From Brassica napus (lineage: Eukaryota > Streptophyta > Magnoliopsida > Brassicales > Brassicaceae), in contig NC_063447.1 of assembly GCF_020379485.1 (NCBI RefSeq), forward strand, positions 60,439,452 through 60,503,451: a stretch of 64,000 nucleotides of DNA, in the 5' to 3' direction. Positions 11,179-23,057 of the stretch are shown in pieces. Made by a program: the position numbers and the translations under genes. A model generated the notes under the pieces. It was not told the origin of the DNA and did not search any database. It saw nothing but the letters and a program-made list of their open reading frames with translations. Numbering within the stretch: the first letter of the stretch is position 1; each line of letters opens with the position of its first letter.

Positions 11179-11328
11179 TCTATATATATAGCAAAAGAAC
11201 TAAAACTCATATTAAAAAAGTTAACTAACTACTATTAGGAGTTTTGTAGGTAACACAACTGTAATACCATATGAACTTCTTCTTATTTGTATGAATGATA
11301 AGTTTTTTTCCCGCACTTGGGGGCTTAA

Positions 11329-12027
11329 TAATTTTACAGAAAATAATATATAGATATATTATCAATTAAGAAACCATTAGAATAATTTTATTTTTATGAA
11401 TTTTTTAGTAAAAAACGAGATATAAATTTTTAATATATGATAAACTTTTTAAAATAATATTCTGCACCATTTATTACAGCATTAAATATTATAAAAACTC
11501 ACATAATATGAATACATTATTTAATAACCGTCTATAAATAGTTTAGTAAAATTTAACAATAAGAATTTTCGTATTTTAAAAAATACTTTAAGGATATTAT
11601 TAGACATTTTTATAGAACAAAAATATCACTTTTCATTACTATAGGTTAGCTCTTTTAGAACACCAGTTTGTTGATTTTTACAATCTCTTAGTTATTGGCG
11701 CTTTTCCAAACTTTTATCTACCTACAAGAAAAAGTGTTAAAAGTGGATTATGGTGTCGATTATAAATAAATAATTTTACAGAAAATAGTGTATAGATATA
11801 TTATCAATTCAGAAACCATTAGAATAATTTTATTTTTTAATGATATATTTAATAATTAACTAAATATTAATTTTTAATATATGATGAACTTTTTAAAATA
11901 ATATTCTGCTCTATTTATTACTGTATTAAATTTTATTAAAACTCACATAATATGAATACAATATTTAATAACCGTCTAGAAGTATTTTTACTAGATTAAA
12001 ATTTAACAATAAGAATTTTCGTATTTT
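11329..12027. repeat. Duplicated ~250-bp block inside the Helitron
   Basis: 11329-11577 and 11771-12027 are diverged direct copies. Shared words include TAGATATATTATCAATT, GAAACCATTAGAATAATTT, CTCACATAATATGAATACA and TTTAACAATAAGAATTTTCG. The offset is 442 bases at the left end. Confidence 0.75.
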
Positions 12028-12436
12028 TTAAAAGTTTGACAAATCAAACAAATAACAGCTAAAACATCATCACATATGCGTTTGAGATTAAAATAATATA
12101 AGCTAACTCCAAATTATCGTAGATTATCATCTAAAAGAAAAGTTTAAAAGCATTTTTCGTGCAAAAAAAATCTCAAACCACACATCAAAATATACAAATT
12201 ATAAAGATGGGCAATACAAAATAATTCTCATTCTCATTTGTGCAGAACATGCGGCCGAAGATCACAACAACCAAAGCGATCACGTCGGACCACAACCAAT
12301 AATCGTTAGGATCATTAGGATGTGGCCTATCACAAACCACAAAAACAAAAATGCTTTCCTAAGAACAATTTTCATGTGTCTTGACATCCAGGTCTGTCTA
12401 AAAATACTATGTTTTTATAACTTTAACTACAAATGA

Positions 12437-13250
12437 TTGATTTTAACCACTAAACAGGAACAACAAATGCAAGGGAGGGTGCCTATTTCTACGTCTGACA
12501 AAATGTATCAACGGTTCAAGGAAGGAAACATTTATCACATTAGATATTTTAATTTTCTTCCCAATAACCAACGGTACAAGCTTACCGTTCATCCATACAT
12601 AATCAATATCAATGAGACAACAACTATTACACAAGTTCAAGAAAACATACCACCAATTCCTTCATACATATTCCATCCCCAACACTACACCCAGTTTATC
12701 AGCTTAGCCAGTGCAACCAACTTCCTCCCATATAAAAAAAAAAACCATTACCTATCTCACATACCAATAAATTTTCTTTTATTGTTACTAAAAAAATTAT
12801 TCCCACAGATGTTGTTGGCCGAATATGCTTCATCCAAGGAAGTGATATATATAACCACAACAACGATACAAAGATCATCATTGGATTGCGTTTAGACAGG
12901 TACTAACATTTTATTAAATAAGATTTGTTTTTCACCAAAAAAAATATACTACAATAATTTTTTGTAGATCCAAATTGGTACGTTTAACTATATGGAACAA
13001 CGAGGCGGCTAATTTCAGAGAGCTAAATCACATATTTACCAGGAAAAACCAATCGTAATCATCACAAGTATAATTCCACGGTTACATGAAGGAAATAAAC
13101 TAAACATAAAGTTTATGTCAAACTAAATGCTTACAAATATTCCACTTTTATAGGGAAAGTATCACTCACAACCACATCAGGATCGCGCTTTTACTTTGAC
13201 AACGACATTGATATCATACAACGCTTCCAAAAGAGAAATAAACTGTTATC
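12437..13250 (+). pseudogene. Decayed RPA-like (DUF223-type OB-fold) gene in Helitron
   Basis: Three pieces resemble the RPA-like proteins found in plant Helitrons. At about 12500-12730: YHIRYFNFLPNNQRYKLT, then HPYIININ, IPPIPSYIF and FISLASATNFLPY. At about 12970-13025: VRLTIWNNEAANFREL. At about 13165-13215: TTTSGSRFYFDNDIDI. They are in different frames and separated by non-coding DNA with no complete intron set, so the gene is dead or fragmentary. Such proteins bind single-stranded DNA through OB folds. The match is from family pattern, not alignment. Confidence 0.6.
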
Positions 13251-13550
13251 CTAAACCTGATGGCATAACTTCACATGGGATCGAACAACAAGACAATAAA
13301 CGAGATCAATCAACTGTTTTAAAATTTACATTACTGTTTCCTACGTCAATTAAAATAATCATTGTATTAATAATTACCAATAGCCATCGATAATACTTTT
13401 TCTTTCTTTATTTAACATTCAATGATTATTTTAATCCAAGCACTATTTTACATTAAACATATTGAGACAAAATTATATTAATCTACTGTGATATTCTATT
13501 TTAACATTTTCATAGAAAATAACCCGGGCGTAGCCCGGGAACAGACCTAG

Positions 13551-14462
13551 TTATTTATAAAGTGTGAAATGTCAAAAATATCAGAGTTGTTAGCTATTTA
13601 TATTCAGTTAATATAATTATTTGGATTGATAAAAAAAATTAACATTTTGAAATTCTTGTAAAGAGGATGAAACAACTATTAACGATATTGTGGCGCTGTA
13701 CTGATCATTCGATATAATTCGTTTTCAACTAGTCGTGAGATTTTTTTTTCTTGAACAATTGAGAATCCATTGTGCGAACCTAGCTTTCGAATTATTTCCC
13801 TCTATCACAATAAATGTTCTTTTGGTGGATAGTTTTTATTCGAAATCTTGAAATTTAAATGTTTTTATGATATTCATCTGGACCTTACGCGGTGGAGATC
13901 ATGCAAAACAATGTATAAAGAAGAAAAGTAAAAATTAATAAGAAGAAGAATCAGGGTCAATTTCCAACGGCTGACTCATAATTAAATGTTTGTTGCTCAG
14001 TGGGATAATACCAAACGACTTAGAGAAAAATACAAATCGATCGTTATCAGCTTCGGTCTTTCTTTTGCACCCTTTGAGATATCAATAATCTACGTTAGAG
14101 TGGTCGAATAACCTTGGGCAAAGCACTAAAAGCTACAAAAATTACATAGATATGGGAGACATTAACCTTTGTTTGCTTCCTACCTTTTCTGAGTATACTA
14201 TACTTTCGCATAACAGATGCTAATTAAATAACCAACCATAGGCGTTTACATCAAAAGATATACATGTAACCATGCTTGATTATTTTATATTTTATGCAGA
14301 CTCTATTATGTTAGTATTCATTAATACTGGTTAGTCTTAAGGTTTATATTAAAAATATAAGATAACTATATCTCTATTTTAAAATGTCATTTAGTTTTAT
14401 TTGAACCAAAAAATGCCATATTGAATTTTCTAATATTTGAACTTCTTTATCACGGTGCTTCC
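13551..14462. other. Intergenic DNA, no gene seen
   Basis: AT-rich DNA between the Helitron 3' end and a hAT-like MITE. No coding sequence could be supported. Confidence 0.4.
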
Positions 14463-14629
14463 CATTGGCGGAGGCAGAAAATATTTCTGTTGGGGGCAAA
14501 AAAAAAAGGTATGGGAGCAAAAAATAATTATGAGTGGGGACATCATATAGATTGAGCTTTAAGTTACACTATTTTTTTAATCTTGTTGGGTTCATTGCCC
14601 CCATGTTGTTGCATGTGGCTCCGCCACTG
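14463..14629. mobile_element. hAT-like MITE
   Basis: A 167-bp segment starts CATTGGCGGAGGCA and ends TGGCTCCGCCACTG, an imperfect terminal inverted repeat of CAGTGGCGGAGCCA type. The flanks share only CTTCC, so the target duplication is imperfect. No coding capacity. Confidence 0.55.
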
Positions 14630-15673
14630 CTTCCTTCACTCATGTTACTTTAACAAATGTGTTTGTATAGGTTATTCTATTTGCGTTTTATATTAGCTAA
14701 TCCAAATTTTACTCCATGATTTATCCAGTTATGTAAAAAATAACTATACGGACCACAAAATAGTAGAAAGAAAAAATCGAGACAAGCATGGAATTTAAAG
14801 CATTTTGTTTTTCTTGACAAAGTGTAACTAGAGTATTAAAGCAGGCTTTATTCAATTAAAGAAGTGGAAATTCAATTATCCAAAAAATAGTTGACTTCAT
14901 TCTGCAATAAAGTATATAATATTAAATTTCAATTAAAAATATGGTGGATTCTAGTTGGGTGATTGACATCTTTATCACAACTAGAAGAATGGGATGATCA
15001 TCATTCCGTTGATCACGTAAATTTGTTATTGGAACAAGAATTCACTACTATTCGATGACCAGCATTGAACTCTTCCGGGGCTGGATGATGGATCATTATG
15101 ACCACTCGTTTAATATTCAATCAAACTGGAAATCATATACCATTTCAACACTAATTAACAGATACAAGTGTATAGGTTATAGAAAGTAACATTACGCTCT
15201 TCTTGTATGTATCGTCCATAGGATTGACAATGGTAATACAACGGCATCGCTTTATTCCGTAAATTTTTATTGGTTCATTGTTTACTTTTTTTGTTGGTAT
15301 ATGCCCATCGTAAGTGAATTACTTTGTTGACAATTTTCTGTAATTTATATAGTAATATTCTAAATGACTCGAGGACTATTCAAAACAAACAAAAGAAGTT
15401 AAAAAAAAAAGCTAGGTCAGTAGACGCCATCAGTGATGCCATCAAATTTAGAGGATGTAATGATGAGGCGATGATGACGGGACCCCAAGCATGTGATGAT
15501 TGATGAAGCGGTGGTGCCCTTCATTCTCCACGAAAACATCTTTTTATTACTTTACCCACCAAACACACTGACATTCTTCTCCTGTCTTCCAACTCAGCTT
15601 CATTAATAGGACCTTTTATCAATAATTTACACAACATGAGTTTTGTTAGCAATCGGTTTGAGACTAAAATAGT
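14630..15673. other. Intergenic DNA, no gene seen
   Basis: AT-rich with a GATGATG-rich stretch near 15460-15520. The frames present are short and unlike known proteins. Confidence 0.4.
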
Positions 15674-15920
15674 GCTCCTTCTTCTTTTCAAAATACGCGA
15701 AGTTTTAAGATCGTACACAACTATTAAAAAATTTATTTTTATCTTAAAAAATATCATTAAAATATAAATTAAAAGTTATTTAATCATTCACAAAACAGGC
15801 TACAAAATATCATTAGTTACACAGTTTTTAATAAAATTAAAAAATACATTGATATATGAATATCTATTTTAAAACATCAAAAACTCCTAAAACATCGTAT
15901 ATTTAGAAACGGAAGGAGTA
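15674..15920. mobile_element. Stowaway-like MITE
   Basis: Left end CTCCTTCTTCTTTTC with ACGCGAAGTTTTA; right end AAAACATCGTATATTTAGAAACGGAAGGAG, followed by TA. The ends are imperfect inverted copies of CTCCTTCCGTTTCT, the usual plant Tc1/mariner MITE terminus. The left flank has diverged, so no clean TA duplication is seen there. Confidence 0.6.
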
Positions 15921-16353
15921 TTATAAACTAATCACAATTAGTAAAATACTAAAATATAATAATGATTTGAAATTTAGATAGTGTAATGCTATCAACGTCA
16001 ACCGTATAAATTTATGATTTATAATAAACAAGTTGTAAACTGTTTTTTTTTATCATGGAATACAAATTAATGGAATAACATAAATGGAATGTAGAAGAAA
16101 AAAACATAATTAGATCCATTATATTCATTTCTCATCAAATTTATGGTAGAATAATATTTTTGTTTTTGCATTTTATCTATTATGGAATCAACCATTCTAA
16201 ATCATTTCATTCCAAATATTTGTTGAAATCTAGTTGCAGCCTAATGTTCTGAAAAGGTCAAAAAATCTTTGCTTCAATTTTTTTTTTGGTTCAAATGATC
16301 TGACTGTTCTTTCTCTTGTGGATGGTTATTTGATCAACCATTTTAAATAAACA
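15921..16353. other. Intergenic DNA, no gene seen
   Basis: AT-rich DNA up to the WW-gene promoter, with nothing else recognisable. Confidence 0.4.
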
Positions 16354-16374
16354 TGGGCCTTAGTTAATGGGCCT
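16354..16374 (+). promoter_or_regulatory. Paired site II elements of WW-domain gene
   Basis: Two TGGGCC words (16354 and 16368) lie about 160 bases upstream of the WW-domain protein start. Closely paired site II motifs are typical of broadly expressed plant genes. Confidence 0.5.
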
Positions 16375-16526
16375 AACTGCTTTATCGCGGGAATTAAAAT
16401 CTAGGGCTCGGTTTCTCGCTCTCTCTCTCCGCGACTCGCAGTTTCTGGTAGAATTTGATCGGAACGGTGAAGGAAAGCTCTGTTTCTGGGTTTCTCGAAT
16501 CGGAGGTTTGAGCTTGAACTCAAATA

Positions 16527-18927
16527 ATGGGAGAAGAGCTTCAACAACAGCAGAACAATTCATCTACTTATGGCTATGGAAGCTCGCTAGACATTGAGTC
16601 TGCAGCTAGTAACGCTCTTCTTCGCGAACAAGTTTGTTACTTTTTTGCTTCCTCCGATTCAATTTCAAAACTTTTATTCCCGGGTCAGTTTCTTGATTCG
16701 GTGTTGTGTTTTTTTTTTCTAACAGGAGATTGAAACGCAGAAGATCATACAAGGTCAAAGGTTCTGTCTTTTCTCTTGATTAAGACAGCATCTCGTGTCT
16801 AATGTGTTCTTGTCTGAACAATTTTTTGCTTAAATGTTTTTTTTAATTCAGAGAGGCTGGAGCTTCAGTAGATGGAGAAGATAACACTGACATTCTTCGG
16901 CAACGTGCTGACCCCAATGCTCTTAAGGTTTCTTTTGATTCAATGTTCCCTCTTGAAGTTTTCAAGAATCTAATTATTATTATATATTCGTTTTCTTACA
17001 CAGGAACATTTGCTGAAGTTCACTGCACATCACCGTGCAGAAACATCATCAAAGCGTGGGAGTGTGAGTACTTGCGGAGAAGGTTAGTTTTCATCAACCA
17101 TTTTGGGAATATTCACTAAAACCGATTTAGATACTAATTATTTATTTATTTTTAATCATTCCAGGTAATGTGGATGTTGGGAATGGTTATGGTATACCTG
17201 GTGGAGCTGCGTACGCAGGCCACTCCGAGATCAGTGAGAAGCCTGAACCTACTGATTATCTGCCTGAATATCTCAAACATAAATTAAAAGCCAGGGGGAT
17301 TCTCAGAGATGGTTCTGGTGCTGTTACATCCAACGCTCAAGAGGTAATTATCCTTTCTCTTACACTGTAATCTTTTATGTTTCCTATGACTTAACCATGT
17401 TTTTCTTCTCCTTTCCAGGCATCATCAGCGGGTAGTTGGAATAGACAGACAAGCTCACCTTTTCAGACAAATGCAAACACCTTACCATTAGGATGGGTAT
17501 GAATATACAGACAAGTTCACTATCAAATGGATTATTTTTTAAATATTAATGCTCAAGTATGGCCACTTATGGGTTTTATAGTTGTTAAGGCGCTTAAACT
17601 TGTTTTGTTACATTCAGGTAGACGCGAAAGATCCAGCTAGTGGCGCTACATATTACTATAACCAGCAGACCGGGGCAACTCAGTGGGAAAGGCCTCTCGA
17701 GCTACCTTCAAGCGCGCCGCCACCGATGCCTCCTAAAGAAGAGTGGATTGAAACACTTGATGAAACATCTGGTATGTGTGATTGTGGTTAGCTCTCTACT
17801 ACTCCATACGCTTATCACTTCATCTCTGACACCTTAATGCACAGGTCATAAGTATTACTACAATACAAAGACACATGTATCGCAATGGGAGCCTCCAGCT
17901 TCTTTAAAGAAGCCCTCTGCCACAAACACTAATGGGAAGAGGGAGATTCCGCCCTCTCAGATGCCGAGATGCAGCGGATGTGGTGGCTGGGGAGTGGGCC
18001 TTGTCCAGAGCTGGGGTTATTGCGCTCACTGTACCAGGTCCGTCCATTGTCTTTGCTATACTTTTTGAGTTATATTGCTTGCTGCATAGAGACTCTCTCA
18101 CTGTGTCTTGCTTCTTCTTTCCTTGTTGAGTCTTGTGTTATTACAAGACCTTATTAAACAGACTTTGTATATATGGGATGCAGAGTTTTCAATCTCCCAG
18201 AGCAGCAGTACTTGGCATACGTCACAAATGCAAGAAACTCTGGCCAAAACGATCCAAATCAGAGGTTAAGTATCTCTGTTGAAAAGATTGTACCAAATCA
18301 TCAACATGAAACTACATGTAGTAGTGAACCAGGAGGTTCCTGTGTGTTAGATTTTGCGTTTCATTTACTCTTTGTGGTTTAACTCCTTTCTTACACAGGT
18401 CAAGTTCAAAACCTCCGGTGAAAAAGGGAGTAGGCAAAAAACGTGCGCATGCGGAGGATGGTGAGGTTGACCCAATGGACCCAAGCTCGTACTCAGATGC
18501 TCCACGTGGTGGCTGGTATTGTCCATAACACACGTTTTAATACGATGAACCAAGCTTATTATGATCCTAGGAGGTTTGATCTGTGATCTCTTCTCATCTT
18601 TGTAGGGTTGTTGGACTGAAAGGAATGCAACCGCGAGCCGCTGATACAACTGCCACAGTAATGACCCACTTGTCCTTTTATTTGAGAAGCATCTTAACAT
18701 ATGCGGTTCATAAATAGTTAGAAGAAATCTAGTTGCTAACTGATGAGATGGATGTGTGTGTGTGTTTTCAGGGTCCTTTGTTTCAACAGCGGCCGTATCC
18801 ATCACCTGGAGCTGTTCTGAGGAGAAACGCAGAGACGGCATCATCGCAGAAGAAGAAACCAGGCTCTCATTTCACGGAAATCACAAAGAGAGGCGATGGA
18901 AAAGATGGTCTTGGTGATGCAGATTGA
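16527..18927 (+). CDS. WW-domain protein with zinc-ribbon-like motif
   Basis: Twelve coding exons: 16527-16631, 16726-16760, 16852-16927, 17004-17082, 17165-17343, 17419-17496, 17618-17771, 17845-18037, 18184-18345, 18399-18515, 18606-18657 and 18772-18927, about 461 residues. WW1 covers about 180-212 ([17 protein letters not shown]) and WW2 about 225-255 (EEWIE, GHKYYYN, QWEPP); both keep the paired Trp and final Pro that bind proline-rich ligands. Then come CSGC (278-281) and CAHC (295-298), a four-cysteine zinc-ribbon-like pair. The tail ([32 protein letters not shown]) resembles polyglutamine-binding-protein-1-like splicing factors, so a role in pre-mRNA processing is plausible. The donor of exon 9 is uncertain: 18264 and 18345 both keep frame. 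It matches Arabidopsis At2g41020. Confidence 0.87.
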
Positions 18928-18930
18928 AAG

Positions 18931-18958
18931 AGAGAAGAGAGAGAGAGAGAGAGAGACA
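18931..18958. repeat. (GA)n tract in WW-gene 3' UTR
   Basis: A run of GAGA directly after the stop codon of the WW-domain gene. Confidence 0.8.
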
Positions 18959-19124
18959 CACTTATTCTTGCCCTGTATGTTTGCTTTTCTCCATATAACA
19001 TGTATGACCTTGAGAGTAGTTTGTTTACTGGTCTGGTCTAGTGTAACCATACTTTAAATGTGAATTAGCAAAGCTTTCATTTCATAATCTCTAGCAACTT
19101 ATTTTCAGGATCTGTTGTATTTTC

Positions 19125-19545
19125 AACAGTAGGCTTGCGGGTTTGGTTTATTCAGTTCGGTTTTTGGTTAGTTTGGTTCGAGATAAATCTTACCGAACTA
19201 ACCCAAAATAAAGTTCGGTTAAGTATTCGAGTAGTTCTGTTTTCGAAAATTTTACCATTGCAATTAGTTTAATTTTGTTAATATTTCGATAAATTCAGTT
19301 AAGTTTGGCTAGTTTGATTATTAAGGTTATTTCGGTTCGAAGATTGGTTAGTCCGGCTAGTTTGATTCAGGTTTTCAGTATAATTTAGTTAAAAAATTTT
19401 AAAGAAAACTGAAGTAACATTGATGAACCGAACCAAAAACCGATTTTTTTTATAAAAAAGACCACTGAACCAATTGGAACTCCTAACAAAACTAACCGAA
19501 AATTTCGGTTCGGATTATTCAACAGTCTCCAAAACAAGTATCGTA
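19125..19545. repeat. TTCGG-rich low-complexity repeat
   Basis: Irregular repeats of GGTTCGGTT, GGTTAGTTTGG and their complements (AACCGAACC, AAACCGAT). The same kind of sequence occurs at 37445-37765 and, as CCCGA/ACCGA words, at 42295-43000. It has no coding frame. Confidence 0.6.
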
Positions 19546-19792
19546 TATCATGTGGACCCAATTTAGCCAAGAGTTGTAATAATAAACACTCAGTCATTGT
19601 CCTTTTATTCATCAAGTGGTTTGGTGAAAACGAGAAGTATATGCGTCACCTTTTATTTCGCCTTAAAAGAATCTCCACACACATTTTCTGCTTTCATAAC
19701 TTTCTTAGATGAAACGCACAATCTACTACTCTGTTATAAATTAAAGCCAAAGAAGCATCTCTCTTGCTCGTTGACTCTCTTAAGCTTCTCTT

Positions 19793-21499
19793 ATGGCGAT
19801 GGCTTCACTAACAACTTCTTCTATAGCTCTCCTCAACAAGTCTTTATTACCTAACCGCTCTTCCCTCTCCTCCTCTACCTCTCTCTACCGATTCTCTTCT
19901 CCTCCTTCCTCTGTTCGTTCTCGTTTCACATCTGCCTCCATACGCGCCGTTGCTCTTGAACCGGTTAGCTCCTTTTCTCTTACTCTTAAACGATTGAAAA
20001 AGAGAACTCTCTCAGTATTAATCATTCTTGTAATATTTTTCAGGAACTAAATGAAACTCCAAGTTCCGACATAAAAGAAACTGAAACTGTGGAGACACAA
20101 GTGTTCGCGTGTCCTGTTTGTTACGAGCCACTTATGAGGAAAGGACCTTCAGGTATCAACCTGTAAGTTCCCACCTTACCTGATTATAATGTTTGTTCCT
20201 TTCAATCTGTTTTTTTTTTTGCTTCTCTGTTAAATTTTTTTTTTCTTTTTGTTGTTGTTATTGTAAATCTTGCAGACAAGCAATCTACAGGTCTGGTTTT
20301 AAGTGTGGACAGTGTAACAAGACATACTCTAGCAAAGATGAATACTTGGATCTAACTGTTACTGCTGGTTTTGATTCTTTCAATGAAGTCAAACCCATTA
20401 CAACAGAACTCTTTCGGTATTTTATTTTGATCATCTGAACTGTCTTTTCTCGGCTATGTCCTAATTTTCAAGAAATCGATAGGCGGTAACTAGGCGTTTT
20501 ATATGAGATTATTGATTAGTCCGACGACTAGACCAATTTTTAAAGCCTAGACAGATTCTTAAGAAAAATTGTTTCGTTTATGCTCGATTTTCTGCTTAAA
20601 CTGATTTTTAGAACACTGTTTGTTTGTATGTTTAGGAGTCCATTAGTATCATTCTTGTATGAAAGAGGTTGGAGACAGAACTTTGCTCGAAGCGGTTTTC
20701 CTGGTCCTGATGAAGAGGTACATGGAACCACCTTTTTGTTCTTCTTCCTGCATCTCATGAGGTATAATAATAATATGATTCAAAAATTTGCAGTTTAGAA
20801 TGGCTGAGGAGTACTTCAAAGAAGCAGAAGGTGGAGTTCTTGTGGATGTCAGCTGCGGAAGTGGTTTGTTCTCAAGAAAATTTGCAAAGTCTGGCAAATA
20901 CTCTGGCGTGATTGCTCTGGACTACTCTGAAAACATGCTTCGTCAGTGCAATGAGTTCATCAAGAAGGACGCAACTTTTGATAGCTCGACTAACATAGCT
21001 GTTGTGAGAGCAGATGTCTCTCGCCTCCCTTTCCCTTCAGGTTCTGTTGATGCAGTTCATGCTGGTGCAGCATTGCACTGTTGGCCTTCTCCTACAAATG
21101 CTGTAAGCAAAATCTTTTTTTTTTCTTAAATTTTTGATCATGAAGCTTGTTGTGATATGCTTTGTTTTTTTGGTTTTTGTTGTTTCAAGATTGCTGAGAT
21201 ATGTCGTGTTCTAAGAAGTGGAGGTGTTTTTGTTGGGACAACGTTTCTAAGATACAGTCCTTCAACTCCCTGGATTATCAGACCTTTTCAATCGGTAAAG
21301 CGAATGATAAGAATCATTCTATTTTGTATAGAGTTTGGATGTTTGTAATTAGTTTGGTATTATTTTGCAGAGGATTCTGCAGAACTACAATTACTTGATG
21401 CAGGATGAGATCAAGGATGTGTGTACAACATGTGGTCTCACAGATTATGAAGATATTGTTCAGGATTCTTTTATAATGTTTACTGCTAGGAAGCCATAG
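19793..21499 (+). CDS. Plastid-targeted SAM-dependent methyltransferase
   Basis: Seven exons: 19793-19963, 20044-20162, 20276-20416, 20636-20717, 20794-21102, 21190-21294 and 21371-21499, giving 351 residues. The Ser-rich, acid-poor first ~55 residues look like a chloroplast transit peptide. A four-cysteine zinc-binding site follows: CPVC (80-83) and CGQC (107-110). The SAM-binding motif is VDVSCGSGLFS (188-198), with the acidic LDYS after it and VRADVSRLPFPSGSVDAVHAGAALHCW later, a class I methyltransferase core of the UbiE/Methyltransf_11 type. The substrate is unknown; relatives occur in plastoglobules. It matches Arabidopsis At2g41040. Intron 3 carries a CTAGGCG repeat fragment. No disabling change seen. 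Confidence 0.88.
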
Positions 21500-22890
21500 A
21501 GATATGCTCTTTGCTACCTATTCATGTAATTTGTTGTATAGACACAGAAACAAAAGTTGTTATAGTAATAAAGAAGGAACATGATATATAAAACTTGCAG
21601 AGGATGAGAGTATAGATAGTGAATCCATATCTTGCAAAACCTGAATATAATCTATAGGTAATGAGTTTTCTTTTTTAAATGGATAAAGTGTGATTAGTCT
21701 AGCATATGCTAATGTTCCTTGCAACTTTAATCACATTACTAAAACAAATTTATTTAGCTCATAAGATAGAAGCATTAAACTCCAAGGTTTGCAGTTGTCA
21801 ACTCCAAGGTCAAATGACAATCAGGAGTAATAATACAAAAACCATTAAAGATGATGTGTTTTTTATTATAAAACATTTTTATTGTTTTAATGCATTTGTG
21901 ATATGATTGTTGATTTCAAAATAAAAATGAGTTTTTCCTACCATATATCTAAACAAAGTATTTCTTAAAATTGCTTATCATAGCTACCAGTGATCCGGGA
22001 TTTAATAGTGCATTTACTTTGTTTATAAGTTTCAATTTGAAAAGCAGAAAGATTTTGACCCGTTTTTTCAACGCGTCAAATTATTTATGGTTGACAAATT
22101 ATAGTAAAACTATAAATTTTTTTTAAAAAAAATGTTTATATAGTCTACATTTAAATTCATATAATATATTTAATTATTTTTAGGTGAGATGAACTTTGGA
22201 TGTTTAAGAAAATTTTAATATGTGATATATTCCTTTTTCTTCTAGTTTAAAGCTAAATGAAAAATCATTTATTAGAAATGTTATTTTCTGTTTTATTAGA
22301 ATTTTAAAATATTTCGATTTTGATTTAATAGTAGAAACTGAACACTTATTTTTGAATGTGTAAAAAAAAATAATCACATAATCTATAGTATCATATATAA
22401 TTTCAAAATTATTTTCATATAAAGAATTAATATGTGTTGTGTTGTTCTTTTGTTTGAATTTAATTAATTGAGTCTGCACAGAAAGTATTATAACTAAGTT
22501 TTGTTATAATCATATCTGAAGTGCATCCACTATGTTAGTTACGATGACAATATAGACTATCACACCTACAAAAAAATGTATTCAATCCAAATCATATGTG
22601 AAACTATATAAGGCAATTTAAACTTTATTAAGATATTGACATTTGGTTATTAAGGAATATTATTTGTTCAGATCTTCGAAATTTCTCTTCAAGATAATGT
22701 AGACAATTAAATCTAAGGGGATATAAAAAACTGTTGTTTTAATTGTATCGATAAAAGGAAAATATAATTAGAATGAGATGAATCATTCTGATCAGATCAA
22801 ACCAAAATTGTATCTGTTAGCCGAGTCTTTATACAGCTTCTGCACTTGCATGTTTCTTCTTGTTAGAAACCAAAGTCAACTCACATGTTA
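21500..22890. other. AT-rich intergenic DNA, no gene seen
   Basis: Between the methyltransferase and UBA2B there is a 3' untranslated region up to about 21600 and then AT-rich DNA with only short chance frames. In Arabidopsis a PQ-loop gene lies here; I find no trace of it. Confidence 0.45.
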
Positions 22891-22893
22891 TAT

Positions 22894-23022
22894 GGGCCTG
22901 AAAGTCCAGTTTATGTCAGGCCCAATACTCTCAAAATGGGACGAGTCTCTTCTTCTCTCTCAGGAGACAAATGATACTTCAAATTCAATTTGGGGGAAGA
23001 AACTTGAATTTGTAAACCCTAG
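22894..23022 (+). promoter_or_regulatory. UBA2B promoter: site II elements and telo-box
   Basis: TGGGCC at 22894 and GGCCCA at 22920 are followed by AAACCCTAG at 23014, all within 165 bases of the UBA2B start. Site II plus telo-box is a common combination in promoters of plant RNA-handling and ribosomal genes. Confidence 0.5.
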
Positions 23023-23057
23023 AAGACTCCTTCAAACTCAATCCAATCAATCTCGCC

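Larger units (their letters stand above)
11179..13550 (+). mobile_element. Helitron with degenerate RPA-like gene
   Basis: The 3' end is clear: hairpin CCCGGGC-GTA-GCCCGGG (13523-13539), then a short spacer and terminal CTAG (13547-13550), followed by T. The same style of 3' end occurs on the element at 53101-55964. The 5' end is inferred at 11179 (TCTATATATATAGC, preceded by A), by resemblance to that other element. Inside are a duplicated AT-rich block and broken exons of an RPA-type single-strand DNA-binding protein, a gene often carried by plant Helitrons. No Rep/helicase gene was found, so it cannot move by itself. Confidence 0.65.
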
